In this document: positions 45,003 to 54,379 of the stretch, piece after piece
How positions within the stretch are numbered: position 1 is the first letter of the stretch
Layout: the number at the start of each line of letters is the position of its first letter
Assembly: GCF_023373525.1 (NCBI RefSeq)
Contig: NZ_CP097218.1
Coordinates: forward strand, 2,976,001 to 3,040,000
Reading direction: 5' to 3'
DNA from: Brachybacterium kimchii
GTDB lineage: Bacteria > Actinomycetota > Actinomycetes > Actinomycetales > Dermabacteraceae
DNA: 64,000 nucleotides
Notes under the pieces: generated by a model
The model's input: only the letters and a program-made list of their open reading frames with translations
What the model was told of the DNA's origin: nothing
Database searches by the model: none
Program-made: the position numbers and the translations under genes

Positions 45003-47804
45003 CTACTTGGAGTCGTCCGAGTCGGAGTCCTTGCCCGTGCTCTTGTCGCCCGAGCCCTTGCCCGAGTCGCCCGTGCTCTTGTCGCCCGAACCCTTGTCGT
45101 CCCCGGAGTCCCCGCTCTTGTCGCCGGAGTCCTTCGAGTCGCCCGAGTCGCCCGTGCTCTTGTCGGAGTCCCCGCCCTTGTCCTTGTCGGAGTCCTTCGA
45201 GTCGTCCTTGCCCTTGTCCGAGTCGTCCTTGTCGGACTCCTTGTCCGTGGGCTTCTCGGTCTTCGAGGACTCCTCCTCAGTGGGCTTCTCGGTCTTCGAG
45301 GACTCCTCCTCGGTCGGCTTCTCGGTCTTCGAGGACTCCTCGTCGCTGGGCTCCTCGGTCGGCTCCTTGCTGGGCTCCTCCGTGGTGGGTGCCTGCGTGG
45401 TGGTCGGGGCCTTCGTCTGCGGGGCCTGCGTGACGGGCGCCTTGGTGGCGTTGCCCGCGGAGGACTTCTGGTTGTCCAGGACGACCTCGCCGTCGAACTG
45501 CTCGATGGGCTCGCCCTCGAGGGTCTGGGACATGATGCGGCCCCAGATCGTCGCCGGCCACGAGCCGCCGGTCATGCTGGAGACGCCGCCGAACGGGGTG
45601 AGCTGCTCCTCGCTCTTGCCGTCCTCGGAGGGCTGGAACATACCGACCGCGGTCACCATCTGCGGGGTGAAGCCCACGAACCAGGCCGACTTGAAGCTCT
45701 CGGAGGTGCCGGTCTTGCCGGCGACGGGGCGACCGCCCATCACGCCGGCGACGCTGCGGGCCGAGCCGGTGGACGGCGGGCCCTGCAGGGCCACGGTCGC
45801 GTTGATCGCGACCTTCTCGTCGAGCACGCGCTTCGAGCTGTCCTTGTGCTCGTACTCGTCGGAGCCGTCGGGGTTGGACACGGAGTCCACGATGTAGGAC
45901 TGGTGGTGGACGCCCTTGGCGGCGATCGTCGCGTACGCCTCGGCCATCTCGCGGACCGTCGGCGAGGCGCTGCCCAGCACGTTGTTCGCGTTGTCGTCCA
46001 GACCCGGGGTCTTCTCGGGGATTCCCAGCTGGACCGCCATCTTGCGGGTCTTCTCGGGCCCCATGGCGACGTTCAGCCCGGCGTACGCGGTGTTCACCGA
46101 GTTCGTGGTCGCCTGCCGGAGACTGATCGGGCCGTAGGAGGTGTGGCCGAAGTTGTTCACCGTCCAGCCGCCGAAGGTGCGCGGCGAGTTGCCGTCCCAG
46201 GTCGAGTTCAGGCCGTAGCCGTTCTCGAGGCCCGCGACCAGGGCGAACGTCTTGAAGATCGAGCCGGCCTGCATGCGCGACTGGGTGGCGTCGTTGATCG
46301 ACTGCTTCACGAAGTCGGGGCCGCCGTACATCGCGGTGATCGCGCCGGAATCGGGGTCGATCGACATCGTGCCCACGCGGTTGGCGTCGGGCCGGCCCTC
46401 GTCCTTCAGCCCGTCGATGGTGTCGACGGTGATGTCCTGGTCCTTCTTGGAGACCGTGGAGACGATCTTGTACCCGCCGGTGTTGATCTCCTCCTCGGTG
46501 AAGCCCTCGCGCTCGAGCTCGCTGCGCACCATCATCAGCAGGTAGCCGTTGGTGCCCTCGAGGTAGTTCTGCTGCTTGTTCTTCGAGGTCTCGGGGAACT
46601 CGAGCTTGTCGGCCTGCTCCTCGGTGAGGGAGCCGGTCATGTTCACCTCGCGGGTGATCACGCGGTCCCACTTCTTGGCCGACGCCTCCTTGTCGTTCGC
46701 GGGGTCGTAGGCCGAGGGTGCCGGGATCACGGCCACCAGCAGCGCCGCCTCGGACTCGTCGAGGTCCTTCGCGTCCTTGCCGAAGTAGGCCTCGGAGGCG
46801 GCCTGGATGCCGTAGGCGCCGCGCCCGAAGTAGATGGTGTTGAGGTAGCGGGAGAGGATCTCGTCCTTGCTGAGCTCCTGGTCGGCCTTGAGCGCCATGA
46901 TCATCTCCTTCACCTTGCCGGTGTAGGAGGTGGTGGTGCCCGTGTAGTACCGCTCCACGTACTGCTGGGTGATGGTCGATCCGCCCTGGCGGGAGCCGCC
47001 CTTCAGGTTGTTCCAGAGTGCGCGCACGATGCCCTTCGGGGACACGCCGCGGTTCTCGTAGAAGGTGGTGTCCTCGCTCGCGACGACCGCGTCCTTCACC
47101 GTCTGCGGGATCTCGTCATTGGGCAGGATCGTGCGGTTGACCTCGGAGAACTGCCCCATCTCGGTCTTGCCGTCGGAGAAGTAGACGCGCGTGGTCTGGG
47201 CGACGGCGACGTCGTCGGCCTGGGGGACGTCGGTCGAGTTGTAGAGCCAGACGGCTCCGCCCAGACCCAGCAGCACGATCAGCGCGATGGCGCCGCCGAA
47301 CATGCGCAGCGAGGGGAGCCAGCGCAGCGGGCCCTTCTTGCCGGCGCGCGGGTAGTTCAGCGCGGCGGCCAGACCTGTGCGCTTGGCCGTCCCACGACCC
47401 CCGCGTCCGCCGCGGCCCGAGCCGGCCGCGGCCGAGGTGCTGCGCTTCGCGGTCCCGCTCTTCGCGGTCCCGTTCTTCGCTGCGCCGTTCTTCGCTGCGC
47501 CGCTCGCGCCCGCGGCGCCGGCCCCGGCGGTGCCGGCGCGGCGTGCGGTGCGGCTGGTGCCCTTGGGCGAGCCCTCGTTCGCGGATCGGCCGGCGGCTGA
47601 TCCCGCGCCGGCGCTCCTGCCCGAGGACTTCCCCGCGCCCTTGCCCGCGCCCGCGCCGTTCGTACGGCTGCGGCCCTGAGCGCCCGGGAACTGCTTGCGC
47701 GCCGAGGAGGCGCCGTCGCCGGCGCCGCGGGACCGGCCTGTGCCGGAACCGCCGTCGCGTCCGGATCCGGACGACGGACGCGAGGGTCCACGAGAATCGC
47801 TCAC
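45003..47804 (-). CDS. ponA: Class A penicillin-binding protein (PonA-like)
   Basis: A 933-residue bifunctional peptidoglycan synthase. A 150-residue basic, Ala/Gly/Ser-rich cytoplasmic tail precedes one membrane helix ('FGGAIALIVLLGLGGAVWLY', about 170-189). The glycosyltransferase domain has 'VVASEDTTFYENRGVSPKGI' (catalytic Glu, about 230) and 'GGSRQGGSTITQQYVERYYT'. The transpeptidase has S-x-x-K in 'MQAGSIFKTFALVAG' (about 515), SVN in 'ATTNSVNTAYAG' and KTGT in 'VAGKTGTSESFKSAWF'. The last 160 residues are an extracellular Glu/Ser/Lys/Asp-rich low-complexity region with three copies of EESSKTEKPTE encoded by a 33-bp repeat (about 45250-45345). As in the Rv0050-Rv0056 block it neighbours rpsF. 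The target of beta-lactams. Confidence 0.95.
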   Translation of the reverse strand: MSDSRGPSRPSSGSGRDGGSGTGRSRGAGDGASSARKQFPGAQGRSRTNGAGAGKGAGKSSGRSAGAGSAAGRSANEGSPKGTSRTARRAGTAGAGAAGASGAAKNGAAKNGTAKSGTAKRSTSAAAGSGRGGRGGRGTAKRTGLAAALNYPRAGKKGPLRWLPSLRMFGGAIALIVLLGLGGAVWLYNSTDVPQADDVAVAQTTRVYFSDGKTEMGQFSEVNRTILPNDEIPQTVKDAVVASEDTTFYENRGVSPKGIVRALWNNLKGGSRQGGSTITQQYVERYYTGTTTSYTGKVKEMIMALKADQELSKDEILSRYLNTIYFGRGAYGIQAASEAYFGKDAKDLDESEAALLVAVIPAPSAYDPANDKEASAKKWDRVITREVNMTGSLTEEQADKLEFPETSKNKQQNYLEGTNGYLLMMVRSELEREGFTEEEINTGGYKIVSTVSKKDQDITVDTIDGLKDEGRPDANRVGTMSIDPDSGAITAMYGGPDFVKQSINDATQSRMQAGSIFKTFALVAGLENGYGLNSTWDGNSPRTFGGWTVNNFGHTSYGPISLRQATTNSVNTAYAGLNVAMGPEKTRKMAVQLGIPEKTPGLDDNANNVLGSASPTVREMAEAYATIAAKGVHHQSYIVDSVSNPDGSDEYEHKDSSKRVLDEKVAINATVALQGPPSTGSARSVAGVMGGRPVAGKTGTSESFKSAWFVGFTPQMVTAVGMFQPSEDGKSEEQLTPFGGVSSMTGGSWPATIWGRIMSQTLEGEPIEQFDGEVVLDNQKSSAGNATKAPVTQAPQTKAPTTTQAPTTEEPSKEPTEEPSDEESSKTEKPTEEESSKTEKPTEEESSKTEKPTDKESDKDDSDKGKDDSKDSDKDKGGDSDKSTGDSGDSKDSGDKSGDSGDDKGSGDKSTGDSGKGSGDKSTGKDSDSDDSK

Positions 47805-48079
47805 AGCTGCTCCTGACGGCTCGACTCCAGGGCATCCCGGAGCGCCTGGGGCAGGCGTCCGGGGGCGAGGCGCCGATGGGCACGGCGTCGCAGTCCTCCA
47901 GTATCCGCACGAGCACGCGCGGATGGGAACGCCCCGGCGGTGACCATCACACGCCCTTCACCCCGCCCGTCCAGGTGAGGAGAGGTGCGGGTGGCCCATG
48001 CCACAGCCGCTCGGAGCGGGGTCCCGGCCGGCGTCGCGTCACCGTCGGTGCGGCCCCGCTCAGCGCTCGCTCGCAGCGT

Positions 48080-49558
48080 TCACCCGCGATCCTCCCACCA
48101 GGCGCGCAGCCGGCGTTCGGCCTCGTCCTCACCGAGGGGGCCGTGCTCCATGCGCTCCTCGAGGAGGAAGGCGTAGGCCTCGCCGACCTCGCGCCCCGGC
48201 GGGATCCCCAGGACCTGCATGATCCGGTTGCCGTCGAGGTCGGGGCGGATCTTCTCGATCTCCTCGCGGGCGGCGAGGTCGTCGATGCGCTCCTCGAGGT
48301 CGTCATAGGCGCGGGCGAGCGCGCGGGCCTTGCGACGGTTGCGGGTGGTGACGTCGGCGCGGGTGAGGCGGTGCAGGTGCTGCAGCAGCGGACCGGCGTC
48401 GGTGACGTAGCGGCGCACGGCCGAATCGGTCCAGCCGGAGTCCGCGTAGCCGTGGAAGCGCAGGTGGAGCTCGACCAGTCGGGCGACGGCCTTCGTCGTG
48501 TCCTTGTCGAAGGCGAGCTTCTTCATGCGCTTGGCGGTCATGCGGGCGCCCACGGTCTCGTGGAAGCGGAAGGTCACCAGCCCGCCGGGCTCGAAGCGGC
48601 GGGTCGCGGGCTTGCCCACGTCGTGCATGATCGCCGAGAGCCGCAGCACCAGGTCCGGGCTCTCGCAGGGGCCGCCCGACCCCTCGGGGCTCTCGAGGTC
48701 GATGGCCTGGTCGAGCACGGTGAGCGTGTGCTCGTAGACGTCCTTGTGATGGTGGTGCTCGTCCCGCTCGAGGCGCAGGGCGGGCAGCTCGGGCAGCACG
48801 TGCTCGGCGAGGCCCAGGTCGACCATGAGCTCGAGGCCGCGGCGCGGGTGCGCCCCCACCAGGAGCTTCACGAGCTCGTCGCGGGTCCTCTCGGCGGAGA
48901 CGATCTCGATGCGCCCGGCGAGCCCCCGGATCGCCGCGGCGGTCCGGTCCTCGATGGTGAAGCCGAGCTGCGAGACGAAGCGCACGGCGCGCATCATCCG
49001 CAGCGGGTCGTCGTCGAAGGACTGGGCGGGCTCGACGGGCGTGCGCAGCAGTTCGCCGGCGAGGTCGTGCAGGCCGTCGAAGGGGTCCACGAACTCGAGG
49101 GAGGGCAGGCGCACGGCCATCGCGTTGACCGTGAAGTCGCGGCGCGAGAGGTCGCCCGCGAGGGTGTCGCCGAAGGCCACCTCGGGCTTGCGGCTGGTGG
49201 GGTCGTAGGACTCGGTGCGATAGGTCGTGATCTCGACCTTGACGCCGTCGCGGGTCGCGCCGAGCGTCCCGAACTCACGGCCCATGTCCCAGATCGCACC
49301 GCCGTGCGTCCAGCGCCGCAGCACGGCCTCCGTCTCGTCGGGCCGCGCGGAGGTCGTGAAGTCCAGGTCGGCGCTCGAGCGGCCCAGCACCGCGTCCCTC
49401 ACGGGACCGCCGACGAGCGCAAGCTCCTGCCCGGCCTCCTCGAAGAGGCGTCCGAGCTCGTGGATGGGTGCAGGCAGAGCCTGGAACATCGAGGCCGCGC
49501 GGGTGCGCGCGGCCGTGAGACGAGCGGCGCGCTCGTCGGGGTGCTGCGGGTCGGTCAC
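48080..49558 (-). CDS. cca: CCA-adding tRNA nucleotidyltransferase
   Basis: A 492-residue enzyme that adds or repairs the 3'-CCA end of tRNAs, needed here because the tRNA gene in this window does not encode CCA. The class II nucleotidyltransferase head is at 45-200: 'ELALVGGPVRDAVLGRSSAD', 'LDFTTSARPDETEAVLRRW' (catalytic D-x-D at LDF region), 'RRDFTVNAMAVRLPSLEFVD' and 'PFDGLHDLAGELLRTPVEP'. An HD domain follows: 'DVYEHTLTVLDQAIDLES', 'LRLSAIMHDVGKPATRRFEP' (His-Asp pair). GTG or ATG start at 49558 with the family length. It is divergent from the DUF6049 gene, as pcnA is in M. tuberculosis. Confidence 0.95.
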   Translation of the reverse strand: MTDPQHPDERAARLTAARTRAASMFQALPAPIHELGRLFEEAGQELALVGGPVRDAVLGRSSADLDFTTSARPDETEAVLRRWTHGGAIWDMGREFGTLGATRDGVKVEITTYRTESYDPTSRKPEVAFGDTLAGDLSRRDFTVNAMAVRLPSLEFVDPFDGLHDLAGELLRTPVEPAQSFDDDPLRMMRAVRFVSQLGFTIEDRTAAAIRGLAGRIEIVSAERTRDELVKLLVGAHPRRGLELMVDLGLAEHVLPELPALRLERDEHHHHKDVYEHTLTVLDQAIDLESPEGSGGPCESPDLVLRLSAIMHDVGKPATRRFEPGGLVTFRFHETVGARMTAKRMKKLAFDKDTTKAVARLVELHLRFHGYADSGWTDSAVRRYVTDAGPLLQHLHRLTRADVTTRNRRKARALARAYDDLEERIDDLAAREEIEKIRPDLDGNRIMQVLGIPPGREVGEAYAFLLEERMEHGPLGEDEAERRLRAWWEDRG

Positions 49559-49709
49559 GGAAGTCCTGTCATGTCAGGGGCGCAGGGAGCCGAGATCCCG
49601 GGGCGAGGGCTCCGAGGGGCCGACGGCCGTGAGGGATGCCCTGTGGAGATCTCGCGGCAGGCCCGGTCACCTGCCGGGCTCTACCGTATCGGCCGCATAC
49701 AGTGTCCCC

Positions 49710-52166
49710 ATGTCCGAGCCGAGCCCGTCCGTGCGCCCGCGCGCGCCGCTCCCCGGACCCAGGGCCCTCGCAACGGCCGCCCCGCGGCTCCTGCTGGTGG
49801 CGCTGATCGCCCTCGCCCCGGCGCTCCTGATGCCCACGGGGCCCGCGATCGCCCAGGTCACAGGCTCGAAGTCCGCATCGGCCAGCTCGCAGTCCGCGTC
49901 GACCGGGCAGACCTCGAGCACGCGGGCCACCGCCTCGTCGGCCTCTGCCTCCTCCTCGAGCGCCCGGCCCTCGGCCCCTCAGCCGGCGGAGCCCGAGGCG
50001 ACCGGCGGAGTGAGCCTCGACCTGGTCGACGGCGGGGACGTCGCCCTCAAGCCCGGGGGGAAGCTCACGCTCACCGTGCGGCTGACCAACCGCGGCACGA
50101 CGGCGATCGAGGATCCCGCCCTGGAGCTGCGGGTGCGCACCGATCGCGTCACGGACCGGCGCACGCTCGCGCAGTGGCAGCAGCAGGACGGCCCGGACAC
50201 CTACGGCGTCCCGGCCACCACCGAGGAGGGCCCGGCGAGCCTCGACGCGGGCGACTCCGCCGAGTTCACCCTCTCGGTCGACGCCGATGACCTGGGCCTC
50301 TCCACCGCCTCCTACCTGTGGGGCGCACGGCGCCTGTCGGTGACTGCCACCGATGCCGACGGCCCCCTGGCCTCCCTGCGCTCCTTCACCGTGTGGCGGC
50401 CCGACGACGCCGACGCGAAGATCGCCGGGAGCGTGCTGCTGCCGCTGTCCGCGAGCGACCCCGGCGCCGCCGTCAGCGATCCCGACGCCTACGAGGCGTC
50501 GGCCGAGAGCGGCCGGCTCAAGGATCTCGAGGGCCTCGCCGCGCGCGACGACGTGGACTGGATGCTGGATCCCGCGCTGCTGGATCCGCCGGCGCTCTCG
50601 GACGCCGATGCCGGCGACTCCTCGGGCTCGGGGTCGTCGGGCTCCGACTCCTCGGCGGACGCGGAGGACGGGGACGACGCCGGGGACGACGGCGACTCCG
50701 CGCAGACCCCGCCCGCGCGCTTCACGACGCCGGACGCCACGAAGCACCTGGCCGACACCCTCACCTCGGGGGCGAAGGACCGCGACGTGATCGGGCTCCC
50801 GTACGCCCAGTCGGACACGATCGGGCTCGAGCAGGCCGGCACCACGGACCTCTCCGACGCGCTCGCGGCGCGCAGCGAGAAGGTGTGGGAGGACGCGCAC
50901 ATCGACCCGCTCGGCGAGGCCGTGTCGATCCCGGGCGAGGAGGCGAGCGGGAAGACCCTCTCGCAGGCCGTGACCAGCGGCGCCGATCTCCTCGTGGTGC
51001 CTTCCTCGTCTCTGCGCGCCGACCCGGTGGGGACGGTGACGCCGTCCTCGGTCGGCACCTTCACCGCGGGCGACCGGACCGTGCCCGTGCTGGCGCCGGA
51101 CCCGACGCTGTCGGACGAGGTCTCCGAGCTGCGCACGGGCGAGGACGTGCAGCAGGTGCGCCAGCGGATCCTCGCGGAGACCGCCGTGATCGCCTCGGAG
51201 CAGTCGAGCACGCAGCGCCAGGTCCTCATCGCCCCGCAGCTCGGGGAGGACATGGACGCGGGCGCCGTCTCCTCGACCCTCGACGCCCTCGACGACGCGC
51301 CCTGGATGACGCAGGCGCCCGTCTCCGACCTGCTGGACGCGGCGGAGGGCGGCGACATGGTGACCGACACGGGCACCGAGGGCGACGGCCTCTACGCGCT
51401 CGGCGAGCTCGACGCGGACGACGTGCGCCCGTCGGGCCCCGGCGAGGACGGCACCTGGGCGCACCTGCCGCGCGCCCGCTCCCGCGACGAGGTCGACACG
51501 GGCACCCTGCAGTCCCTGCAGCGCTCGCTGCGCTCGATGAGCACCGTCGCCGCGGTCGCCGAGGACGACGCCCCGTTCTCCGCGACGCGCACGCTGATCC
51601 TCACCACGACCTCGACGACGCTCGCGAAGGACCATGACGAGGCGTCCCGGCGCGCGAAGACCGCGCAGAAGGACGTCGCGGCCATGCGCGAGGCCATCCA
51701 CGTGGTGCCCGCCTCCGGCTACAACCTGGTCTCCGACTCGGCGGGCGTGCCGATCACGGTGACCAACGACCTGGACAGCCCGATCACGGTGAAGGTCGAG
51801 GTGAGCACGGACCGGCCGATCGTGCGGGTGGGCGAGCCCACCACGGTCGAGGTGCCCGCGCGGCAGAAGAAGGAGGTGACGGTCCCGATCGACGCGATCG
51901 CGAACGGGACCGTGACCCTCACCTCCACCGTCCGCTCGGAGGACGGGGAGGAGCTCGCCGCACCCGTGTCGGTCCCGCTGAGCGTGAACCCGGCATGGGA
52001 GAACTGGACGACCATGGTGCTGGTGGGCGCCATGGGCGTGCTCGTGGTGGTGGGCGTGCTGCGGGCCCGGCGCACGGGCTCGCGCCGCCGTGCCGCCGCG
52101 GCAGAGCTGACGGACGACGGCGAGGGGGAGGCCGCAGGGGATGCGGCCGACGAGGAGAAACCATGA
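49710..52166 (+). CDS. DUF6049-family secreted/membrane-anchored protein
   Basis: An 818-residue exported protein corresponding by position to Rv3909 of M. tuberculosis (recalled synteny: between pcnA and the murJ gene). A signal peptide ('LLLVALIALAPALLMPTGPA', about 29-48) is followed by a Ser/Ala/Thr-rich linker, an immunoglobulin-like domain ('KLTLTVRLTNRGTTAIEDP', about 115-133), a large central domain with an Asp/Ser-rich insert (about 305-335), and a second beta domain ('VPITVTNDLDSPITVKVEVS', about 680-699). A C-terminal membrane helix ('WTTMVLVGAMGVLVVVGVL', about 768-786) anchors it with a short basic cytosolic tail. Function unknown, presumably in cell-wall assembly with MurJ. Its stop overlaps the murJ start (ATGA). 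Start chosen at 49710. Confidence 0.85.
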   Translation: MSEPSPSVRPRAPLPGPRALATAAPRLLLVALIALAPALLMPTGPAIAQVTGSKSASASSQSASTGQTSSTRATASSASASSSSARPSAPQPAEPEATGGVSLDLVDGGDVALKPGGKLTLTVRLTNRGTTAIEDPALELRVRTDRVTDRRTLAQWQQQDGPDTYGVPATTEEGPASLDAGDSAEFTLSVDADDLGLSTASYLWGARRLSVTATDADGPLASLRSFTVWRPDDADAKIAGSVLLPLSASDPGAAVSDPDAYEASAESGRLKDLEGLAARDDVDWMLDPALLDPPALSDADAGDSSGSGSSGSDSSADAEDGDDAGDDGDSAQTPPARFTTPDATKHLADTLTSGAKDRDVIGLPYAQSDTIGLEQAGTTDLSDALAARSEKVWEDAHIDPLGEAVSIPGEEASGKTLSQAVTSGADLLVVPSSSLRADPVGTVTPSSVGTFTAGDRTVPVLAPDPTLSDEVSELRTGEDVQQVRQRILAETAVIASEQSSTQRQVLIAPQLGEDMDAGAVSSTLDALDDAPWMTQAPVSDLLDAAEGGDMVTDTGTEGDGLYALGELDADDVRPSGPGEDGTWAHLPRARSRDEVDTGTLQSLQRSLRSMSTVAAVAEDDAPFSATRTLILTTTSTTLAKDHDEASRRAKTAQKDVAAMREAIHVVPASGYNLVSDSAGVPITVTNDLDSPITVKVEVSTDRPIVRVGEPTTVEVPARQKKEVTVPIDAIANGTVTLTSTVRSEDGEELAAPVSVPLSVNPAWENWTTMVLVGAMGVLVVVGVLRARRTGSRRRAAAAELTDDGEGEAAGDAADEEKP

Positions 52167-54337
52167 GCGCACCACGACGCATCCAGCACCGGCCGCGGCA
52201 TCTGCGGCCGGGCCCTCCCCGCGCCCGGCCCCGCCCGGCCCCGGCACGACCCGCCGCGCAGGCCACGCCGGCTCCCGCACCGACGCCCGCCGCCCCGAGC
52301 TCCGACTCGGCTGAGGTCTTCTCCTCGCGCACTCCGCCTCCCGCGCGCCGCACCGCGCCGGTCTCCGACGATGCGGCCGCTGCGCACGCGGCCGACCTCG
52401 AACGAGCGGTCGCGACCCTCGACGAGACGACGGGGTCGCTCGACCCGATCACCGAGCAGATCGCCACCGGCTCCGCAGCCGGGGCGAGGAGGCGCGCCGG
52501 CACGTCCGCCGGCCCCGAGGCGGAGAGCGGCAGGAGCCCCGACGGCGGCAGCGGTGACGGCCCGACCGACGGTGCCGGCGGCCCCCCTGACGGTGCGCGC
52601 AGCACGACCGACGGTGCGGACGACACGGCCGACGCACCGGCCCCGAAGCTCACCAGCACCCGCGCGCGGCTCATGCGCGCGACCGCCGTGATGGCCCTGG
52701 GCTCGACGGTCTCCCGCGCGCTCGGGTTCGTGCGCAACTTCCTGTTCGGCGCCATGTTCCTGGGCATCAGCAGCTCCGTGGGCAGCGCGTTCAGCTCCGC
52801 GAACGTCGTGCCCAACACGATCTGGATCATGATCGGCGGCGGCACGCTCAACGCGATCCTGGTGCCCGCGATCGTGCGGGCCGCGAAGCGTCCCGACCGC
52901 GGCAGCGACTTCACCTCGCGACTGTTCACCCTGGTCACGGTCGCCGCGGGCGGGGTGACCCTGCTCGCGATGGCGCTCGCGCCGCTGCTCATGGTGCTCA
53001 CCAACGGCTCGCTGCCGCCGGACACCTACGCCCTGGCCGTGCAGCTCGTGTACTGGATGATGCCGCAGATCCTGTTCTCGGCGCTCTACCTGATGCTCGG
53101 CCAGCTGCTGAACGCGCACGACTCCTTCGGGCCCTACCAGTGGGCTCCTGTGCTCAACAACCTGGTCGCGATCGTCGGCGCGCTGATCTTCCTCGCGATC
53201 TGGGGCAGGCAGGGCGATCCGACGGCCTGGACCGTGCCGATGGTCGTCGCCCTGGCCGCGATGAACGTGGGCGGCTCCGCGATCCAGGTCGTCTTCCTCT
53301 GGTACTTCGTGCGCAAGCTCGGGCTGAAGCTGCGCCCGAAGTGGGGGTTCCGCGGTCTGGGCCTGGGCAAGCTCAGCCGCATCGGCATGTGGAGCCTCGG
53401 GATGCTGATCGTCGGCCAGCTCGCGCTGTACGCCGGGCGCTGGAGCGTGGGCGGCGCCGTGGAGGCGGCCGAGGCCAGCCAGGGCACCGACGCCTCGAGA
53501 CTCTACCCGGGCCTGGGCACGATGGACTGGGCCTACACGGTCTTCATGATCCCGCAGGGGATCCTCGCGGTCACCCTGGTCACCGCCGCGTTCCCCTCGA
53601 TCTCGCGCAGCGCCTCGGAGGGGGACCACGAGCGCGCCCTGCACCGGTATCAGCAGACCAACCGGATCCTCGCGGTGCCGATGATGCTGTGCGCTGCCGT
53701 GTTCATCGCCCTGGCCGGCCCGATCATGTGGGTCATCGACGGCGGTTCGAGCGTCGCCGGGGCGCAGGCGAGCGCGTGGGTCCTCGCCGCGTACATGCTG
53801 GGACTGGTGCCGTTCTCCGCGAACTACCTGACCAAGCGCGCTTTCTACGCGTACGAGGATGCTCGCGCCCCCTTCTGGATGCAGATCCCGACCTCGGCGC
53901 TTCCCCTGCTGGGCGTGGCGCCGGTGCTGCTGTTCGTGGATCCGCACTGGCAGGCGGCGACGGCGGCGCTCGTGGTGTCGCTCGGCAACGTCGTCGGCTG
54001 GGCGTACGGGCAGTGGATGCTGCGGCGGCGAGCCCGTGAGCTCGGGGCCTCGCTGGACGGCGGCGCGAAGGCGATGCTGCTGCTGGGCCGGCTGCTCGTG
54101 GCGGCCGTCGTGGCCTTCCTGGTGGGCGACGGTCTGGTCGCGCTGATGGGCGGGGCGATGTGGACGAACCGCGTGCTCACCGTCGTCCTCGGTCTGGTCG
54201 TCGGGGCGGTGGCGAGCGCCGTGTTCGTGGCGGTCGCGTGGGCGCTGCGCGTCGAGGAGCTGCGATCGCTGATGGCGATGGTGCGCGCGCGGATGCCCGG
54301 TGGCGGCCGCCGGTCAGCGGGCACCCGTAGCATGTGA
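52163..54337 (+). CDS. murJ: Lipid II flippase MurJ
   Basis: A 724-residue membrane protein of the MOP superfamily that flips lipid II across the membrane for peptidoglycan synthesis. The first 165 residues are a Pro/Ala/Gly-rich cytoplasmic extension. Fourteen or so helices then begin at 'ATAVMALGSTVSRALGFVRN' (about 172-191), whose arginine is part of the MurJ cavity. 'SSANVVPNTIWIMIGGGTLN' and 'AILVPAIVRAAKRP' are conserved, as is 'TAAFPSISRSASEGDHERAL'. Unlike Rv3910 it ends after the transporter and lacks the pseudokinase, which is the next gene. ATGA overlap with the DUF6049 gene upstream; 42 bases to the pseudokinase. Confidence 0.94.
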   Translation: MSAPRRIQHRPRHLRPGPPRARPRPAPARPAAQATPAPAPTPAAPSSDSAEVFSSRTPPPARRTAPVSDDAAAAHAADLERAVATLDETTGSLDPITEQIATGSAAGARRRAGTSAGPEAESGRSPDGGSGDGPTDGAGGPPDGARSTTDGADDTADAPAPKLTSTRARLMRATAVMALGSTVSRALGFVRNFLFGAMFLGISSSVGSAFSSANVVPNTIWIMIGGGTLNAILVPAIVRAAKRPDRGSDFTSRLFTLVTVAAGGVTLLAMALAPLLMVLTNGSLPPDTYALAVQLVYWMMPQILFSALYLMLGQLLNAHDSFGPYQWAPVLNNLVAIVGALIFLAIWGRQGDPTAWTVPMVVALAAMNVGGSAIQVVFLWYFVRKLGLKLRPKWGFRGLGLGKLSRIGMWSLGMLIVGQLALYAGRWSVGGAVEAAEASQGTDASRLYPGLGTMDWAYTVFMIPQGILAVTLVTAAFPSISRSASEGDHERALHRYQQTNRILAVPMMLCAAVFIALAGPIMWVIDGGSSVAGAQASAWVLAAYMLGLVPFSANYLTKRAFYAYEDARAPFWMQIPTSALPLLGVAPVLLFVDPHWQAATAALVVSLGNVVGWAYGQWMLRRRARELGASLDGGAKAMLLLGRLLVAAVVAFLVGDGLVALMGGAMWTNRVLTVVLGLVVGAVASAVFVAVAWALRVEELRSLMAMVRARMPGGGRRSAGTRSM

Positions 54338-54379
54338 CAGGCCGCAGGGCATCAGGATGTCGGAGAGGGACGGACACAG

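Noticed and set aside
44358-47600. 1080-codon plus-strand frame opposite rpsF and the PBP
   Set aside because: It mirrors two certain genes and reads as Val/Leu/Gly/Arg repeats without motifs.
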